Shown one piece after another: positions 1-8,230 of a stretch of DNA of 40,104 nt (its first letter is position 1; the number at the start of each line of letters is the position of its first letter). Under the pieces are notes generated by a model. It saw only the letters and a list, made by a program, of their open reading frames with translations, was not told where the DNA came from and did not search any database. This stretch comes from a virus. Made by a program: the position numbers and the translations under genes. The stretch spans positions 1 through 40,104 of the IMG/VR virus record IMGVR_UViG_3300033148_006741, one strand, 5' to 3'.

Positions 1-1062
1 AAAAAGAGCATCTTCCTCGTTACCCATACGGTTCAACTTGTCCATCGCTGTTCCGTAGGCTAAAGCATCACCCCATAATACATTCGGAAGAACACTAGTA
101 AGAGCTAAAGCCGTTGGTCGCTCCGCAACCTGGATGTTTATGTCATACGTTCCATCTGGAATTGGTCTGAACTTCAAAAGATTATCATAGTAAAGAACAC
201 CGTTCGGCTGAGCTGCCTCATACTGAGCATACGTTGCTATGATATTTTGTCCATCAGTAGGCGCAGTATTAAACGTAATACTATAAGCGCCAGAACTATA
301 CGCAATAGAACCACTTCCGCCAAGGGAACCTGTAAGAGTTCCAGTACCCTCGACATCCTTAAACGTTTCCACATCATCGTTTACCACCATGCTTTTCTTT
401 ACTACTGGTGAACTCACCAAGGTTCCTGTAAAGGTCACTGTACTCCCATCACCAACACCCGTTTCAGTATATTGATAATCTATCGTTACCGGATTGCCTA
501 ATGTTACGTTCGAATTGAATGTAACACTTATCGATCCTGATGCATAAGCCACACTCCCCGTTCCATCTCCTGTAAAAGCTCCAGCACCATCGTCTGTCAT
601 AGATTGACCACCACTGGTATCGTCAACCGTTAAACTGCCAGCAACAATAGGCGTATATGTTGAAGTCGCAGCATAAGCTGCGCCACCATCCCCCGTAGCA
701 AAAGCCTCACTTGTTACCGTCCGTGTTACACTGCCTAGCGGTTCTTCTGATACATACGCATCTGGGAAATATTGATCGAACAACACCCTGTCAAAATACA
801 TGTCAATGACATTGCCACTCATCAACACTTCTTTGTCATTAATCAATCGATACTTCTCCGATACCGCATACTCGTCAACATTCGCCAACGTCTGGAAATT
901 CCACATCGTTGTGATTGAACCCATGCCAATATCAATGTGAAACTGATTTTGATAAAAACTGTTGAGATCCGTAAGCAATGTCGCATTGGTATAACCCGTA
1001 GTACTCTGTTGCTGCGATACATCTCTAGCTAATGTCATTACCTCTGCTACCGTTTCCGCCAT
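1..1062 (-). CDS. Connector/tail-adaptor-like virion protein with two tandem beta domains, cut by the window edge
   Basis: Open from an ATG at 1060-1062 to base 1 (354 codons), with no stop inside the window. The N-terminus is MAETVAEVMTLARDVSQQ and is followed by a helical segment (to about residue 110). Then come two tandem beta-rich repeats (about residues 140-200 and 210-282), each ending in a GSIAYSSGAYSITFN-like strand pair, and a final conserved segment containing AERPTALALTSVLP. Its place after capsid and head genes suggests a head-tail connector or tail-tube/adaptor protein; this is inference from context, with no catalytic motif seen. If the ends are joined, two more codons (L, S) and a TGA complete the gene. 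Confidence 0.6.
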   Translation of the reverse strand, partial: MAETVAEVMTLARDVSQQQSTTGYTNATLLTDLNSFYQNQFHIDIGMGSITTMWNFQTLANVDEYAVSEKYRLINDKEVLMSGNVIDMYFDRVLFDQYFPDAYVSEEPLGSVTRTVTSEAFATGDGGAAYAATSTYTPIVAGSLTVDDTSGGQSMTDDGAGAFTGDGTGSVAYASGSISVTFNSNVTLGNPVTIDYQYTETGVGDGSTVTFTGTLVSSPVVKKSMVVNDDVETFKDVEGTGTLTGSLGGSGSIAYSSGAYSITFNTAPTDGQNIIATYAQYEAAQPNGVLYYDNLLKFRPIPDGTYDINIQVAERPTALALTSVLPNVLWGDALAYGTAMDKLNRMGNEEDALF

Positions 1063-1064
1063 GA

Positions 1065-1421
1065 TTACACCTCATATAAATCAAAACGCCTGTCTCTGTA
1101 AAATCTTCCTGTTTGACGAACTTCTCCTCGTTCGTTCTCTTCCGTAATTGGCTTCAATCTTCCCTTATTCTTGATGTGGTGGGCCATTTCTTCCGTCAAC
1201 TCTACCTCTTCGCCATGCTCTATCTCGTAAACCTTCATGTCGCCTTCTTGTGGGCCTTTACCTTTAACAGGACAATTACCACCAAAAAACTTCAATGATT
1301 GACCAGGCTGACGCCTGTTCTCAAATAAATACTTCTTCTTTGAGGATGTATCACCCGTATGAACTGATGGTGCATGGTACTTTCCATCTTCCCCTAATTT
1401 GTCCCCTACTTGCCTTGGCAT
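1065..1421 (-). CDS. Small hypothetical protein of the head module
   Basis: 118 residues, starting MPRQVGDKLGEDGKYH, with a strong ribosome site (AAGGAGG, 5-6 bases before the ATG). It is charged, has no membrane segment and no recognisable fold. It contains GGNCP and a central acidic stretch (residues about 60-85, VYEIEHGEEVELTEEMAHHI). It lies 2 bases before the connector-like gene and after an HNH gene, on the same strand as all head genes, so it is most likely a small virion or assembly protein. Function unknown. Confidence 0.55.
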   Translation of the reverse strand: MPRQVGDKLGEDGKYHAPSVHTGDTSSKKKYLFENRRQPGQSLKFFGGNCPVKGKGPQEGDMKVYEIEHGEEVELTEEMAHHIKNKGRLKPITEENERGEVRQTGRFYRDRRFDLYEV

Positions 1422-1487
1422 ATAGCCTCCTTAATTGTTAATGGAGAGGCGGGCACAAGGTAAATCCAAACACCCACCCCCTCCAAG

Positions 1488-2030
1488 TTATGTTTTCTCT
1501 TGCTCTCTTATCATCATATGCAATCCTGCATGACATCTTCTGCAAACAAATGTAACCTCTAAAGGAAATTCGTAGTTATGATGATGCCCTTCTACATATC
1601 CCACCTTACTACAAGATTGGCACCTGTCAGGTTTAACTATTTCACCATTTTGGATCGCTCTAAACACCATGTCTTTTGCTTGTATTTTTTCTTTGTTGTT
1701 CTTGTAATACCTTCTTTTCTGAGCTTTAAATTTTTCTGGATTTTTCTCTATCCATTTCTTCATCTTGAGGGCATTGTGTGGTATCAATCTTTCCTTGTTC
1801 TCGTGATAAAATTCTTTTTTCCATTTTCTTCTCTTCTCTTTTGTACGCTCATAAAGATCTCTTTCTCTTTTCTTAGTGCATTCCTTGCATACATGTATCT
1901 TGTATTTCTTCTGCCTTATGACTTCGACAGTTCCATTCTTCTTCACATATGCATAATCTTTTCTGTTTACTCGATCCTTTGAAAATTCGCTTTCGTCTTT
2001 TTCCTGTAAACATGTCTTGCAAGTTCTCAT
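1488..2030 (-). CDS. HNH homing endonuclease with N-terminal zinc finger
   Basis: 180 residues. The N-terminus carries a CKTC...CKEC zinc-knuckle pattern (residues about 4-52), a very lysine/arginine-rich helical middle (residues about 55-120), and a C-terminal HNH module with CQSC, GHHH and CRRCHAGLH (residues about 137-172). The HH of GHHH would be the metal/general-base end of the nuclease motif, and the paired cysteines the structural zinc. Free-standing HNH genes of this kind are selfish elements that spread between phage genomes. It sits between two structural genes, has its own AAGGAGG ribosome site, and is not expected to have a virion role. Confidence 0.8.
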   Translation of the reverse strand: MRTCKTCLQEKDESEFSKDRVNRKDYAYVKKNGTVEVIRQKKYKIHVCKECTKKRERDLYERTKEKRRKWKKEFYHENKERLIPHNALKMKKWIEKNPEKFKAQKRRYYKNNKEKIQAKDMVFRAIQNGEIVKPDRCQSCSKVGYVEGHHHNYEFPLEVTFVCRRCHAGLHMMIREQEKT

Positions 2031-2131
2031 TGTAACCTCCTTATGGTTGCGACGTGACTATACTACTAATCACGGTTGTTCCACAAGAAGAGTTGTTTTT
2101 TTTTAACTTTTGTCCCCCATACAATTAAAGA

Positions 2132-2149
2132 GAAGGACTTTCGCCCTTC
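2132..2149 (-). terminator. Hairpin, candidate terminator after the capsid pair
   Basis: On the minus strand a 7-bp stem (GAAGGGC/GTCCTTC, one G-U pair) closes a GAAA tetraloop and is followed by TCTTTAATT. It lies just downstream of the 219-residue head gene and upstream of the HNH gene. The U-run is short, so it may attenuate rather than stop late transcripts, giving more capsid than distal message. Confidence 0.45.
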
Positions 2150-2167
2150 CCTAATAGCCTCTAAACC

Positions 2168-2827
2168 TTAAGAGGTTACCTGATCAAATGAATCGTACCA
2201 GCTAGCATCAAGTAGCAGCACGTCACTACCAGAACCTATTAGATCCGTACCTATCGTAATACCCTTAAATCCAGTGTTTGCATAATCATCAGCCGTCAAG
2301 TTCTGGAAAATCCCAGCTCTTGTCGTCGATGCGTCAAACGTTGTATACCCTGTAGTATCAATCTCAATGTAAAAGGTCGTTGAATTAATATAGGTCATTG
2401 ACGTTCTCTGACCATTTAATTCATACATTGAATCACTAGGTAACAAGTTGAAACTAATAGTATCACCATCGTTAGCAGCAGCCGTAAATCCATGGCCTCC
2501 ACTAACAGTAACAATACCTCTTGTCGCCTTGCTTATACCTGTTGGTAACTGATCCCTTGAAGCAAACGTATACGTATCATATGGCGTAAAGCCATTTGTC
2601 GAACCCTGCACAGGTTCCATACCATTCGTAACAGGATTCTGCGTAGAATAACCATACCACGCAGCATCGGCCAACCGACTGTCCCAACGTGATTCTATCA
2701 CCCTATCAACAGTTAAAGCTCTCCAGGGCGTCTGATTCAATAAATGAACACAATTCGGAACAAATCCCAACTCAATGTTCATCGCTGACCCAGTGGACAC
2801 AATTGATTTTAATGCTCGTCTTTCCAT
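2168..2827 (-). CDS. Head-associated structural protein
   Basis: 219 residues with an AAGGAGG ribosome site. It is directly downstream (16 bases) of the major capsid gene, the usual place of a head decoration or head-fibre protein. The middle (residues about 95-165) contains GIVTVSGGHGF, a GDTISF strand and INSTTFYIEIDTTGY. This HG..GD...tF pattern resembles the FCCH-like beta domain common in phage virion proteins and also present in the 180-residue protein at 27535-28077. No enzyme motif is visible. The structural role is inferred from position and composition. Confidence 0.6.
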   Translation of the reverse strand: MERRALKSIVSTGSAMNIELGFVPNCVHLLNQTPWRALTVDRVIESRWDSRLADAAWYGYSTQNPVTNGMEPVQGSTNGFTPYDTYTFASRDQLPTGISKATRGIVTVSGGHGFTAAANDGDTISFNLLPSDSMYELNGQRTSMTYINSTTFYIEIDTTGYTTFDASTTRAGIFQNLTADDYANTGFKGITIGTDLIGSGSDVLLLDASWYDSFDQVTS

Positions 2828-2842
2828 AGTATCCTCCTTATT

Positions 2843-3787
2843 TTAGGTGTGTACGCAACGTAGATCTACTGCCCACATCTCGTTTAGCATCTCTCCACCC
2901 CAGTATCCGTCCCATCCTAAGCTCATGATCATAGAATGCGGATCCGCTGAACCAGCTGATCCAAAGCCATGGCGATATACATTATGCTTATTTCCACTCA
3001 GATCAATCGAACCATAGGAATTCTTACCAACTATGAAAATACTGTAAGTAGATCCTGTCAACTTACCATTCTGAGTCTCGAGGAAACGAACGTCATCAAC
3101 AGCACCTAATTCCATCTCATATGTGGTCTTTTGTCCTGCATAATCCCGAACATTCTGGAAGTTCTTCATTTCTCGAATGTCGTCACGCATATCAGTATGC
3201 ACAAAAGCAAAATATGCTTTTGATACTGGGCCTGTGCCAATATTCTTAGATGCGGAAATCATAGGTGCTAACATCTTCGCACTGTTACTGCGCAATTGCT
3301 TTACAGCAATCCCCATGTCAGTAGTTGTAATTTCCGTTAATGTTCCAGGAGTTCCAGACGTACCGTTGGTGCAATTCAGGTAACTTGTCCCCTCGTAAAG
3401 CGTTTCACGCATTAGAGTGTCAATCGTTTCCCCAAACTGCATACCGAAGTTGGTCATGTAACTCATCGTTACACTTTCCAAGTTGGTGTTGACTGTCCTC
3501 TTGGTTAATGTAGAATAATCTCCGTAAGGCTCTAACTTACCTATGATAGGTCGTCTTACTGCCTTTCTTGGAGCACCATAGACACCGTCTGTCAACGGTG
3601 TTGTAACGACAGGAAACTTGTCGTAACGATTCCACTCTATCCCATCCCCGTTCCTAGTAGGAACTGAATCAGTATTGGCAAAAAGCATGTAAACAAGCTC
3701 TAATTCCGCTTGCTCTAACATCTCACGCTTGTAAACATTGCGAATACCTGGAAGAATGTCATTATAGGTCGTAATACCTGTAGGCAT
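2843..3787 (-). CDS. Major capsid protein, N4-gp56 family
   Basis: 314 residues. Family features are visible along its length: an N-terminal YKREMLEQAELELVYMLF segment, GIEWNRYDKFPVVTTPLTDG, KLEPYGDYSTLTKR, FGETIDTLMRETLYEG (the conserved GETIDT), LRSNSAKMLAPMI and DDVRFLETQNG. These match the order and spacing of N4-gp56-type HK97-fold capsid proteins, although it is shorter than N4 gp56. It follows the scaffold gene directly, as is usual. Ribosome site AGAGGAC precedes the ATG. It would be the main shell subunit of an icosahedral head. Confidence 0.9.
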   Translation of the reverse strand: MPTGITTYNDILPGIRNVYKREMLEQAELELVYMLFANTDSVPTRNGDGIEWNRYDKFPVVTTPLTDGVYGAPRKAVRRPIIGKLEPYGDYSTLTKRTVNTNLESVTMSYMTNFGMQFGETIDTLMRETLYEGTSYLNCTNGTSGTPGTLTEITTTDMGIAVKQLRSNSAKMLAPMISASKNIGTGPVSKAYFAFVHTDMRDDIREMKNFQNVRDYAGQKTTYEMELGAVDDVRFLETQNGKLTGSTYSIFIVGKNSYGSIDLSGNKHNVYRHGFGSAGSADPHSMIMSLGWDGYWGGEMLNEMWAVDLRCVHT

Positions 3788-3829
3788 TTTATGTCCTCTG
3801 TTTTGAAGGACACTACCCTAAAAGATCCC

Positions 3830-4591
3830 CTATCCCTTGTACGTACCGTCTTTTATACTCTTCTTGACATTGGCGAACTCTTCAGCCGACATCCTAAACG
3901 CATCTTTCTGAGTCCCAACATTAGATTGAACCCCTGTACTCCCTAATGTCTTAGGCTTATCCGCATTCTTTACCATGCGCTCTGCCTCTTTACTCTGATT
4001 CGTCGCCATCTTGTCCTTAAGATAATCCATGTTTCTCGTAGCGAAGTGGTACGCTGATTTCCACGCTTGCGGTGAATGTTTTATCGTGTCCGCAATACTT
4101 GGATCTTCCCGGATAGCACCCGGTAAATATTTGTCGATGGTAGTACGCCAGTTCTGATCCAACATCTTAAGTTCCATCTGCTCCATTTGCTCAGATTGCA
4201 TCTTAGTCTGTTGCGTTATCTGCTCAGCTTGTTGCCCTATATATCCAGTAAGCTTGTTAAACGACTCACTGTCAACAGCATCATCAAAACTTATCCCACC
4301 AAAGGATTGATTTTGTTGCTGTTGTTGTGGCTGGTAGCCTGGACTCTGCTGAGACTGATAACCCATAGCCTTATACATACTAACCATGTCATCACTCTTC
4401 TTTACCTGAGCCTGGTAGTCCTCTGACTCCCTCCGGTACTTGTCACGCTCTGCTTCAAGTGCCCGAAAGTTGTACTCTTTACCGCCTGACTCAGATCCCT
4501 GACTTTCGTCAGCTTCAGGTTGAGCGACTCCCTGATCTACGCTCGCTTCATCTGTCGGGACGGGCGACAATACGTCTTGATTCGGTTCCAT
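3830..4591 (-). CDS. Capsid scaffolding protein
   Basis: 253 residues from the ATG at 4589-4591; the reading frame opens 17 codons earlier, but only this ATG has a ribosome site (AAAGG, 5 bases away). The protein is hydrophilic and almost free of aromatic residues: an acidic N-terminus, a helical charged segment (EAERDKYRRESEDYQAQVKK), a Gln-rich linker (SQQSPGYQPQQQQQNQS), coiled-coil GQQAEQITQQTKMQSEQ, and a basic C-terminal helix (AEEFANVKKSIKDGTYKG). The composition, and a position immediately upstream of the capsid gene, identify a scaffold. Its basic C-terminus is the part that normally contacts the shell. Confidence 0.8.
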   Translation of the reverse strand: MEPNQDVLSPVPTDEASVDQGVAQPEADESQGSESGGKEYNFRALEAERDKYRRESEDYQAQVKKSDDMVSMYKAMGYQSQQSPGYQPQQQQQNQSFGGISFDDAVDSESFNKLTGYIGQQAEQITQQTKMQSEQMEQMELKMLDQNWRTTIDKYLPGAIREDPSIADTIKHSPQAWKSAYHFATRNMDYLKDKMATNQSKEAERMVKNADKPKTLGSTGVQSNVGTQKDAFRMSAEEFANVKKSIKDGTYKG

Positions 4592-4636
4592 AAAAACCTT
4601 TTGGTATGTCCTTACGAGGGACGTTACGTGATTGAA

Positions 4637-4690
4637 GCACAATGGCCTTTGTGCCTCTCGAAAGCCACCGCTTTACATCGGTTGTAAAGC
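4637..4690 (-). promoter_or_regulatory. Two hairpins in the leader of the scaffold/capsid message
   Basis: Two perfect inverted repeats lie between the putative late promoter and the scaffold start: GCTTTACA-TCGGT-TGTAAAGC (4670-4690, 8-bp stem) and GCACAA-TGGCCT-TTGTGC (4637-4654, 6-bp stem). Neither has a U-run in either direction, so they look like stabilising or regulatory 5' leader structures for an abundant message rather than terminators. Confidence 0.45.
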
Positions 4691-4708
4691 TGCTTTACTT
4701 TCATCAAC

Positions 4709-4850
4709 CATTAAATATATATAATTTTAATATTGCAAGAGAAAAGGTGAACATTAGGTGAACATATGGAAAAACACTACGAGTGACACTTTTAAGATAG
4801 AGAACTGAATATATGATTTTAACGTTGCAAGATAAAAAAAAGATATGTCA
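4709..4850 (-). promoter_or_regulatory. Putative late promoter region with two related motifs
   Basis: Read on the minus strand, two segments about 100 bases apart share TCTTGCAA-yr-TTAAAATyATATAT (4712-4736 and 4811-4834). The copy nearer the scaffold gene is preceded by a direct repeat of ATGTTCACCT (about 4743-4764). ATGTTCACCTTTT plus TTAAAAT recurs ahead of the tail operon at 28170-28206. A TTGCAA-17-TTTAAT reading is possible, but the sharing suggests a phage-specific late promoter or an activator site. The rest of the 4592-4974 gap holds the leader hairpins and the terminator at 4894-4919. Confidence 0.45.
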
Positions 4851-4893
4851 CACTAACACCGTAATAAGTGTATACAACATAACAGTTTGTTAG

Positions 4894-4919
4894 AAGCCGG
4901 CCTCGTGGTCGGCTTTTTT
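4894..4919 (+). terminator. Rho-independent terminator, plus orientation, with no plus gene before it
   Basis: A 9-bp stem (AAGCCGGCC/GGTCGGCTT with one G-U pair) and a TCGT loop are followed directly by TTTTTT on the plus strand. On the minus strand the sequence after the stem is TTCTAAC, so it is poor there. No plus-strand gene ends here. It would stop rightward RNA before it enters the terminase operon from its 3' side, or end a short plus-strand RNA. Confidence 0.7.
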
Positions 4920-4974
4920 GTAACCATTTTGCTAACGTCAGCAATAAGGTTAAATCACCTTACGGTGACACTCC

Positions 4975-5277
4975 TTATCCCCTTTCAAGAAAGGTTTGTC
5001 CTTTATGCTGATGTATGGCAATCTTTGATGTTTTTCCACAAGCTTCACATTCCAAATGTATCCTTAAACCGTGTCTTCTCCAACTAGGATTGCCCGTCAT
5101 ATCCTCGTTACATGTTGTATATGGCTGTGTTATCAAGATATGTCTTCCCCCTGGGGAATCATCCTCTCTCTCGTAAACGTCCACTCTGTAATGACGTATA
5201 TAGCTGTGACCACAATGTTGGCATTCAATAACATATTCATTGTCCTTAGTAGACAATCTATCCCAAGGCCCTTTCAT
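4975..5277 (-). CDS. Small zinc-ribbon-like protein of the packaging operon
   Basis: 100 residues. Two CxxC pairs, CQHCGH (residues about 19-24) and CEACGK (about 77-82), suggest a zinc ribbon; an acidic VYEREDDSPGG loop lies between them. The GGGAG ribosome site and an 18-20 base overlap with the upstream 94-residue gene show translational coupling. It is the last gene of the terminase operon. No homologue is recognised; a role in packaging or takeover is only a guess from position. Confidence 0.55.
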   Translation of the reverse strand: MKGPWDRLSTKDNEYVIECQHCGHSYIRHYRVDVYEREDDSPGGRHILITQPYTTCNEDMTGNPSWRRHGLRIHLECEACGKTSKIAIHQHKGQTFLERG

Positions 5278-5542
5278 CTTCTTTCTCCCAAGTATATCCC
5301 ATTTTCTCTAAAACCTTACCTGTACAGGTTGAACCATTGATCCCACTTAAAAGCTCCAATTTGGCAATCTCTCCCTCAGGCGTTGCCGGAACACAATGTG
5401 TTTCTGGTCCCTTGCCCCTCGTTGATCTCTCCGTTATGATGCAATGACTATGCTCTTTATAAGGTGGAGATAATTTAAATAATCTCTGGATATAACCACC
5501 AAGATTTGTTTCTACCTCTTTAATGAAATGTGCTGTGTTCAT
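5258..5542 (-). CDS. Hypothetical protein following the large terminase
   Basis: 94 residues, start MNTAHFIKEVETNLGGYIQR. The ATGA at 5539-5542 overlaps the terminase stop, and the ribosome site lies in a CACC-GGAA-GGTG hairpin inside the terminase gene end. The sequence is soluble, with a conserved-looking ITERSTRGKGPETHCVPATP segment (residues about 36-55), which could be a loop binding nucleic acid or nucleotide. Not recognised; likely an accessory of packaging or virion assembly. Confidence 0.5.
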   Translation of the reverse strand: MNTAHFIKEVETNLGGYIQRLFKLSPPYKEHSHCIITERSTRGKGPETHCVPATPEGEIAKLELLSGINGSTCTGKVLEKMGYTWEKEDERALG

Positions 5543-7056
5543 ATCACCTTCCGGTGTCGCTCCTTTAACTTCTTGTAGTCGTCTCTTGATATCTGGAAAC
5601 CCCGCCCCCTCACTATCTCCGCAAACTGTAGTGCATAGATAAATCCCTTAGCACCATGGGAATATTGGTCATGCACCGATAACGCTGTAAAACACTGATG
5701 CTTCTCATTCCAACCCTTGCGAAACTTGTCTAAACACTCCAAGCCACGCTTGCAATTCGGAACGTTGAAACGACACTGGTTGAACATACCCCTAGCCTTG
5801 TTGATGCCGAATATCTCATGCTCATCTCTATCCAATACCGTTACGTCATATCCCAGATTCTTGAACTGCACATCCACCGCATCAGGTTGACCGAAACGAA
5901 CAGCCTTCGCATCGTGAGGCAAACCCAACGTCTTCACCGAATATTCTAGTGAATCAAACCAGTTGTGGAAGAATATGGGGTGTTCCCCCTCCCTTTCTAT
6001 GTAATCCAAGAATCTTATCTCCATGCCATCAAATTGGAACGTCCACGCTGTAGCTGCATCCTTGTGACCTATGTCCATCGCTCCATATACCTTGCTCTGA
6101 CAATTGTACGGTATCCGACAGATACGATCCTCGTGCTTGGCCCTCACCATCTGCTTGCCAAAATACATCGAGTCCGTTGCAACCTCGACACTCTCTTCAT
6201 ACGTTGCAGGATATTCTTGCTTCATCAGATCTCCCAGTATTTCTCTCTCCTTAATATACCACCACTTTTGTTCGTCCTGTAACACAATACCGCAATTCTG
6301 CTCAAGATCACCGAAGTACCGCTCCATCTCAGGCTCAATTTCAACTGGTATCTCAAGCCTATACTCTTTGCAACCATACCAGGAAAAGAAGAAAAACTTG
6401 AAGTCCTTGTCTGTTAATGGAACATTTCTATCAAAGAGATCCTTGGCTTGTTCGCACAACTCGAACATGGTGCCATATCTGCCTTTCATCGTTGACTCTA
6501 CATCGATAATGCCACGCTCAGCAGCAGGGAAAGCACCTGTCTTCACCTCTTCTGCTCTAGCTGCATCTTGATCGAAAAGCGCACTTAACTCACTGACATG
6601 CAATCGCTGAACTGTGTCACTTCGAACTCGTGTCTCTGCACTGAATATGCTACCGTTGGAAAACTCCAGCAGGGAGGTTGTCTCTCGATACAAACGAGGG
6701 ATGTAAGGCTTAAGTCTCGGATCGATGTGGTCATATGGAAACTTGACCTTAGACGAAAACAACTTCAGCGAATCTTGCTCCCGGTGCGCCAGGGTAGCAG
6801 CTTTGTAATAGGGGGTGAATAAAATCGTATCGAGGTAATCGATTAAGATACAGGTACTTAGACCTCTTTGCCGGGCCTTCGGGATAATGTTACGCCTGTG
6901 CCTGTGATCGTAGAGATATTGTTGTGCTTCGTTGGGTGTGTACCTGACAACCTTTCCTTGCTTGTCCTTGATCTTGTAGAGATGCGACAATCTCCACTGC
7001 TTGTTACGTAGCGTCCTTATGACATTCTCTTGCATCTCCTCGCGGTTATCTGCCAT
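5539..7056 (-). CDS. terL: Terminase large subunit (packaging ATPase and nuclease)
   Basis: 505 residues, close to the usual length. The ATPase half shows an adenine-binding PNEAQQYLY segment (residues 41-49), a deviant Walker A KARQRGLST (60-68), a Walker B-like RLHVSELSAL (151-160), with E156 as likely catalytic carboxylate, and a coupling ESTM motif (187-190). The nuclease half begins YGAMDIGHKDAATAW (324-338; D328), continues with LPHDAKAVR (379-387; D382) and ends around SVHDQYSHGAKGF. It translocates DNA into the prohead through the portal and cuts concatemers. The upstream 41-residue ORF and the downstream 94-residue gene both overlap it. Confident by motif order. Confidence 0.93.
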   Translation of the reverse strand: MADNREEMQENVIRTLRNKQWRLSHLYKIKDKQGKVVRYTPNEAQQYLYDHRHRRNIIPKARQRGLSTCILIDYLDTILFTPYYKAATLAHREQDSLKLFSSKVKFPYDHIDPRLKPYIPRLYRETTSLLEFSNGSIFSAETRVRSDTVQRLHVSELSALFDQDAARAEEVKTGAFPAAERGIIDVESTMKGRYGTMFELCEQAKDLFDRNVPLTDKDFKFFFFSWYGCKEYRLEIPVEIEPEMERYFGDLEQNCGIVLQDEQKWWYIKEREILGDLMKQEYPATYEESVEVATDSMYFGKQMVRAKHEDRICRIPYNCQSKVYGAMDIGHKDAATAWTFQFDGMEIRFLDYIEREGEHPIFFHNWFDSLEYSVKTLGLPHDAKAVRFGQPDAVDVQFKNLGYDVTVLDRDEHEIFGINKARGMFNQCRFNVPNCKRGLECLDKFRKGWNEKHQCFTALSVHDQYSHGAKGFIYALQFAEIVRGRGFQISRDDYKKLKERHRKVI

Positions 7057-7171
7057 ACCGTTTAAAACCTAGCCATTTCCTGCGGTTCGTGCCATAGAAT
7101 CCTTGCCAACCGCAACAGGGACAATTATGTTGTGGCTTCTTGTAATAAGCTTTCTTGGTTATCTTTCTCAC
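7046..7171 (-). CDS. Tiny zinc-knuckle ORF between terminase genes
   Basis: 41 residues from a GTG at 7169-7171, whose ribosome site (AGGGGACGGGA) is the end of the upstream gene. The start overlaps that gene's TGA, and its own TAA lies 11 bases inside the terminase gene. The sequence is strongly basic (MRKITKKAYYKK...) with CPCCGWQGF, a single zinc-knuckle-like CxxC pair, and an arginine/lysine-rich tail. The tight overlaps on both sides argue that it is translated. Function unknown. Confidence 0.5.
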   Translation of the reverse strand: MRKITKKAYYKKPQHNCPCCGWQGFYGTNRRKWLGFKRYGR

Positions 7172-7467
7172 TCCCGTCCCCTATGCAGCCACTTGGAACT
7201 GTGACGTCTAAATGCCGCCCACACTACATCAGACAAATCTTTGCCTGTGGCTTGCCCCTTAATAGATGTCCCCAGAGTGCTAAACGTTACATGCCATTTA
7301 TTATCTCTTTGAAGTAAGAGTATGTGATCCTCTTCTGTATAGTCTTCATCTATAAAAACAATCGGCTTTCCTTTCCAGTTTTTTTTTGTAATACTGCATT
7401 TCCACCCTGCAATACTCGTGAATACTTCGAAGAAATCTTTTTTCCAGCGTTCCAACTCACTTGTCAT
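7168..7467 (-). CDS. Hypothetical protein of the packaging operon
   Basis: 99 residues from the ATG at 7465-7467; the frame extends ten codons upstream to a GTG, but the ATG overlaps the preceding gene by 11 bases in this phage's typical coupled style. The sequence is aromatic and basic (MTSELERWKKDFFEVFTSIAGWKC), with predicted beta strands (GKPIVFIDEDY, DNKWHVTFSTLG) and a helix near the end. No family recognised. Confidence 0.5.
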   Translation of the reverse strand: MTSELERWKKDFFEVFTSIAGWKCSITKKNWKGKPIVFIDEDYTEEDHILLLQRDNKWHVTFSTLGTSIKGQATGKDLSDVVWAAFRRHSSKWLHRGRE

Positions 7468-7744
7468 CGTCCACCACCAGTTTCTCTTCCTTCGCACTAA
7501 GGTCTACATTAATCATCTCCCTTAAATCGATAGTCCATTCAGGGTTCAAAATAACAGACTCATAACCCTCTATACACACTATCGGCTGAACCTTTGCCTC
7601 TCTACCATACAAGCACTCGTTGCATATCCACAAATGAACATCACTCCCCATCATACACGTGTCAGCTCGCTTGCCACAATCGCACCTAGGATCAGTGATC
7701 TCATTGCCAGATGTGTCATGTAATGTTAGCCCATCACTTGGCAT
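7457..7744 (-). CDS. Small zinc-binding hypothetical protein
   Basis: 95 residues from the ATG at 7742-7744 (MPSDGLTLHDTSGNEI). The open frame runs much further upstream, but that part overlaps the small terminase gene in another frame and is not expected to be used; the start chosen leaves an 11-base overlap. CDCGKRADTC and CNECLYGR give a four-cysteine zinc-ribbon pattern (residues about 22-47), followed by an acidic, hydrophobic C-terminus. Its neighbours are packaging genes. Function not recognised. Confidence 0.5.
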   Translation of the reverse strand: MPSDGLTLHDTSGNEITDPRCDCGKRADTCMMGSDVHLWICNECLYGREAKVQPIVCIEGYESVILNPEWTIDLREMINVDLSAKEEKLVVDDDK

Positions 7745-8171
7745 CGTCAACCGTCCCCTGGATCGCATCGTTTGCTGATTTGAGCGTGTCGATTGTGTCA
7801 TCTTTGATAGCATCACGCTTTGCTCGATCCATGTCCTTAAAATGACACGCAAGACTCTGTTCTTCTTTTGCATTCTTCCGATCATAGAAAGTGCAGGTCT
7901 TTTGGTAAACCCCTGTGTTAAAGTCACCTGCAGCGCAAGCCTCTTCTCTATTTTGGCGTATTCTGTCCTTTGCTATCAAAAACGCGTGTAAATAGGCTTC
8001 GCTTTTTTCGCATATTAAATGCATTTGTTTTCGTGTGTATGGTTCATCTCTGCGTGTGCAGAAGCCTTCTAAAGTCCAGGCTCTAGGGCTAAGCGACCAT
8101 TCAAGCAATGCCTTAGCTTCAACTTTAATCCTCTCTTCCGTCCACTCGGTAGGTCTCCCAATTTTAGCCAT
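7734..8171 (-). CDS. terS: Probable terminase small subunit
   Basis: 145 residues from the ATG at 8169-8171, preceded by a strong AGGAGG; the upstream extension of the frame runs into the terminator and is not used. The start MAKIGRPTEWTEERIKVEAKALLEW, a central YTRKQMHLICEKSEAYLHAFLIAK helix-turn-helix-like region, and a C-terminal segment (TGVYQKTCTFYDRKNAKEEQ) follow the layout of phage small terminases with a DNA-binding helical N-terminus and an oligomerising core. It is the first gene of the operon that includes the large subunit. It would recognise the packaging site. Family assignment is by pattern, so moderate. Confidence 0.65.
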   Translation of the reverse strand: MAKIGRPTEWTEERIKVEAKALLEWSLSPRAWTLEGFCTRRDEPYTRKQMHLICEKSEAYLHAFLIAKDRIRQNREEACAAGDFNTGVYQKTCTFYDRKNAKEEQSLACHFKDMDRAKRDAIKDDTIDTLKSANDAIQGTVDDAK

Positions 8172-8230
8172 ATAGCAACCTCCTCGGTAAGCTGCGATAT
8201 TAGAATAAAAGTTATATTTATGGGAAGAAG

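Noticed and set aside
4187-4426. Plus-strand 79-residue hydrophobic frame opposite the scaffold gene
   Set aside because: It is the complement of Gln-rich coding sequence (CTG/TTG runs), without a ribosome site.
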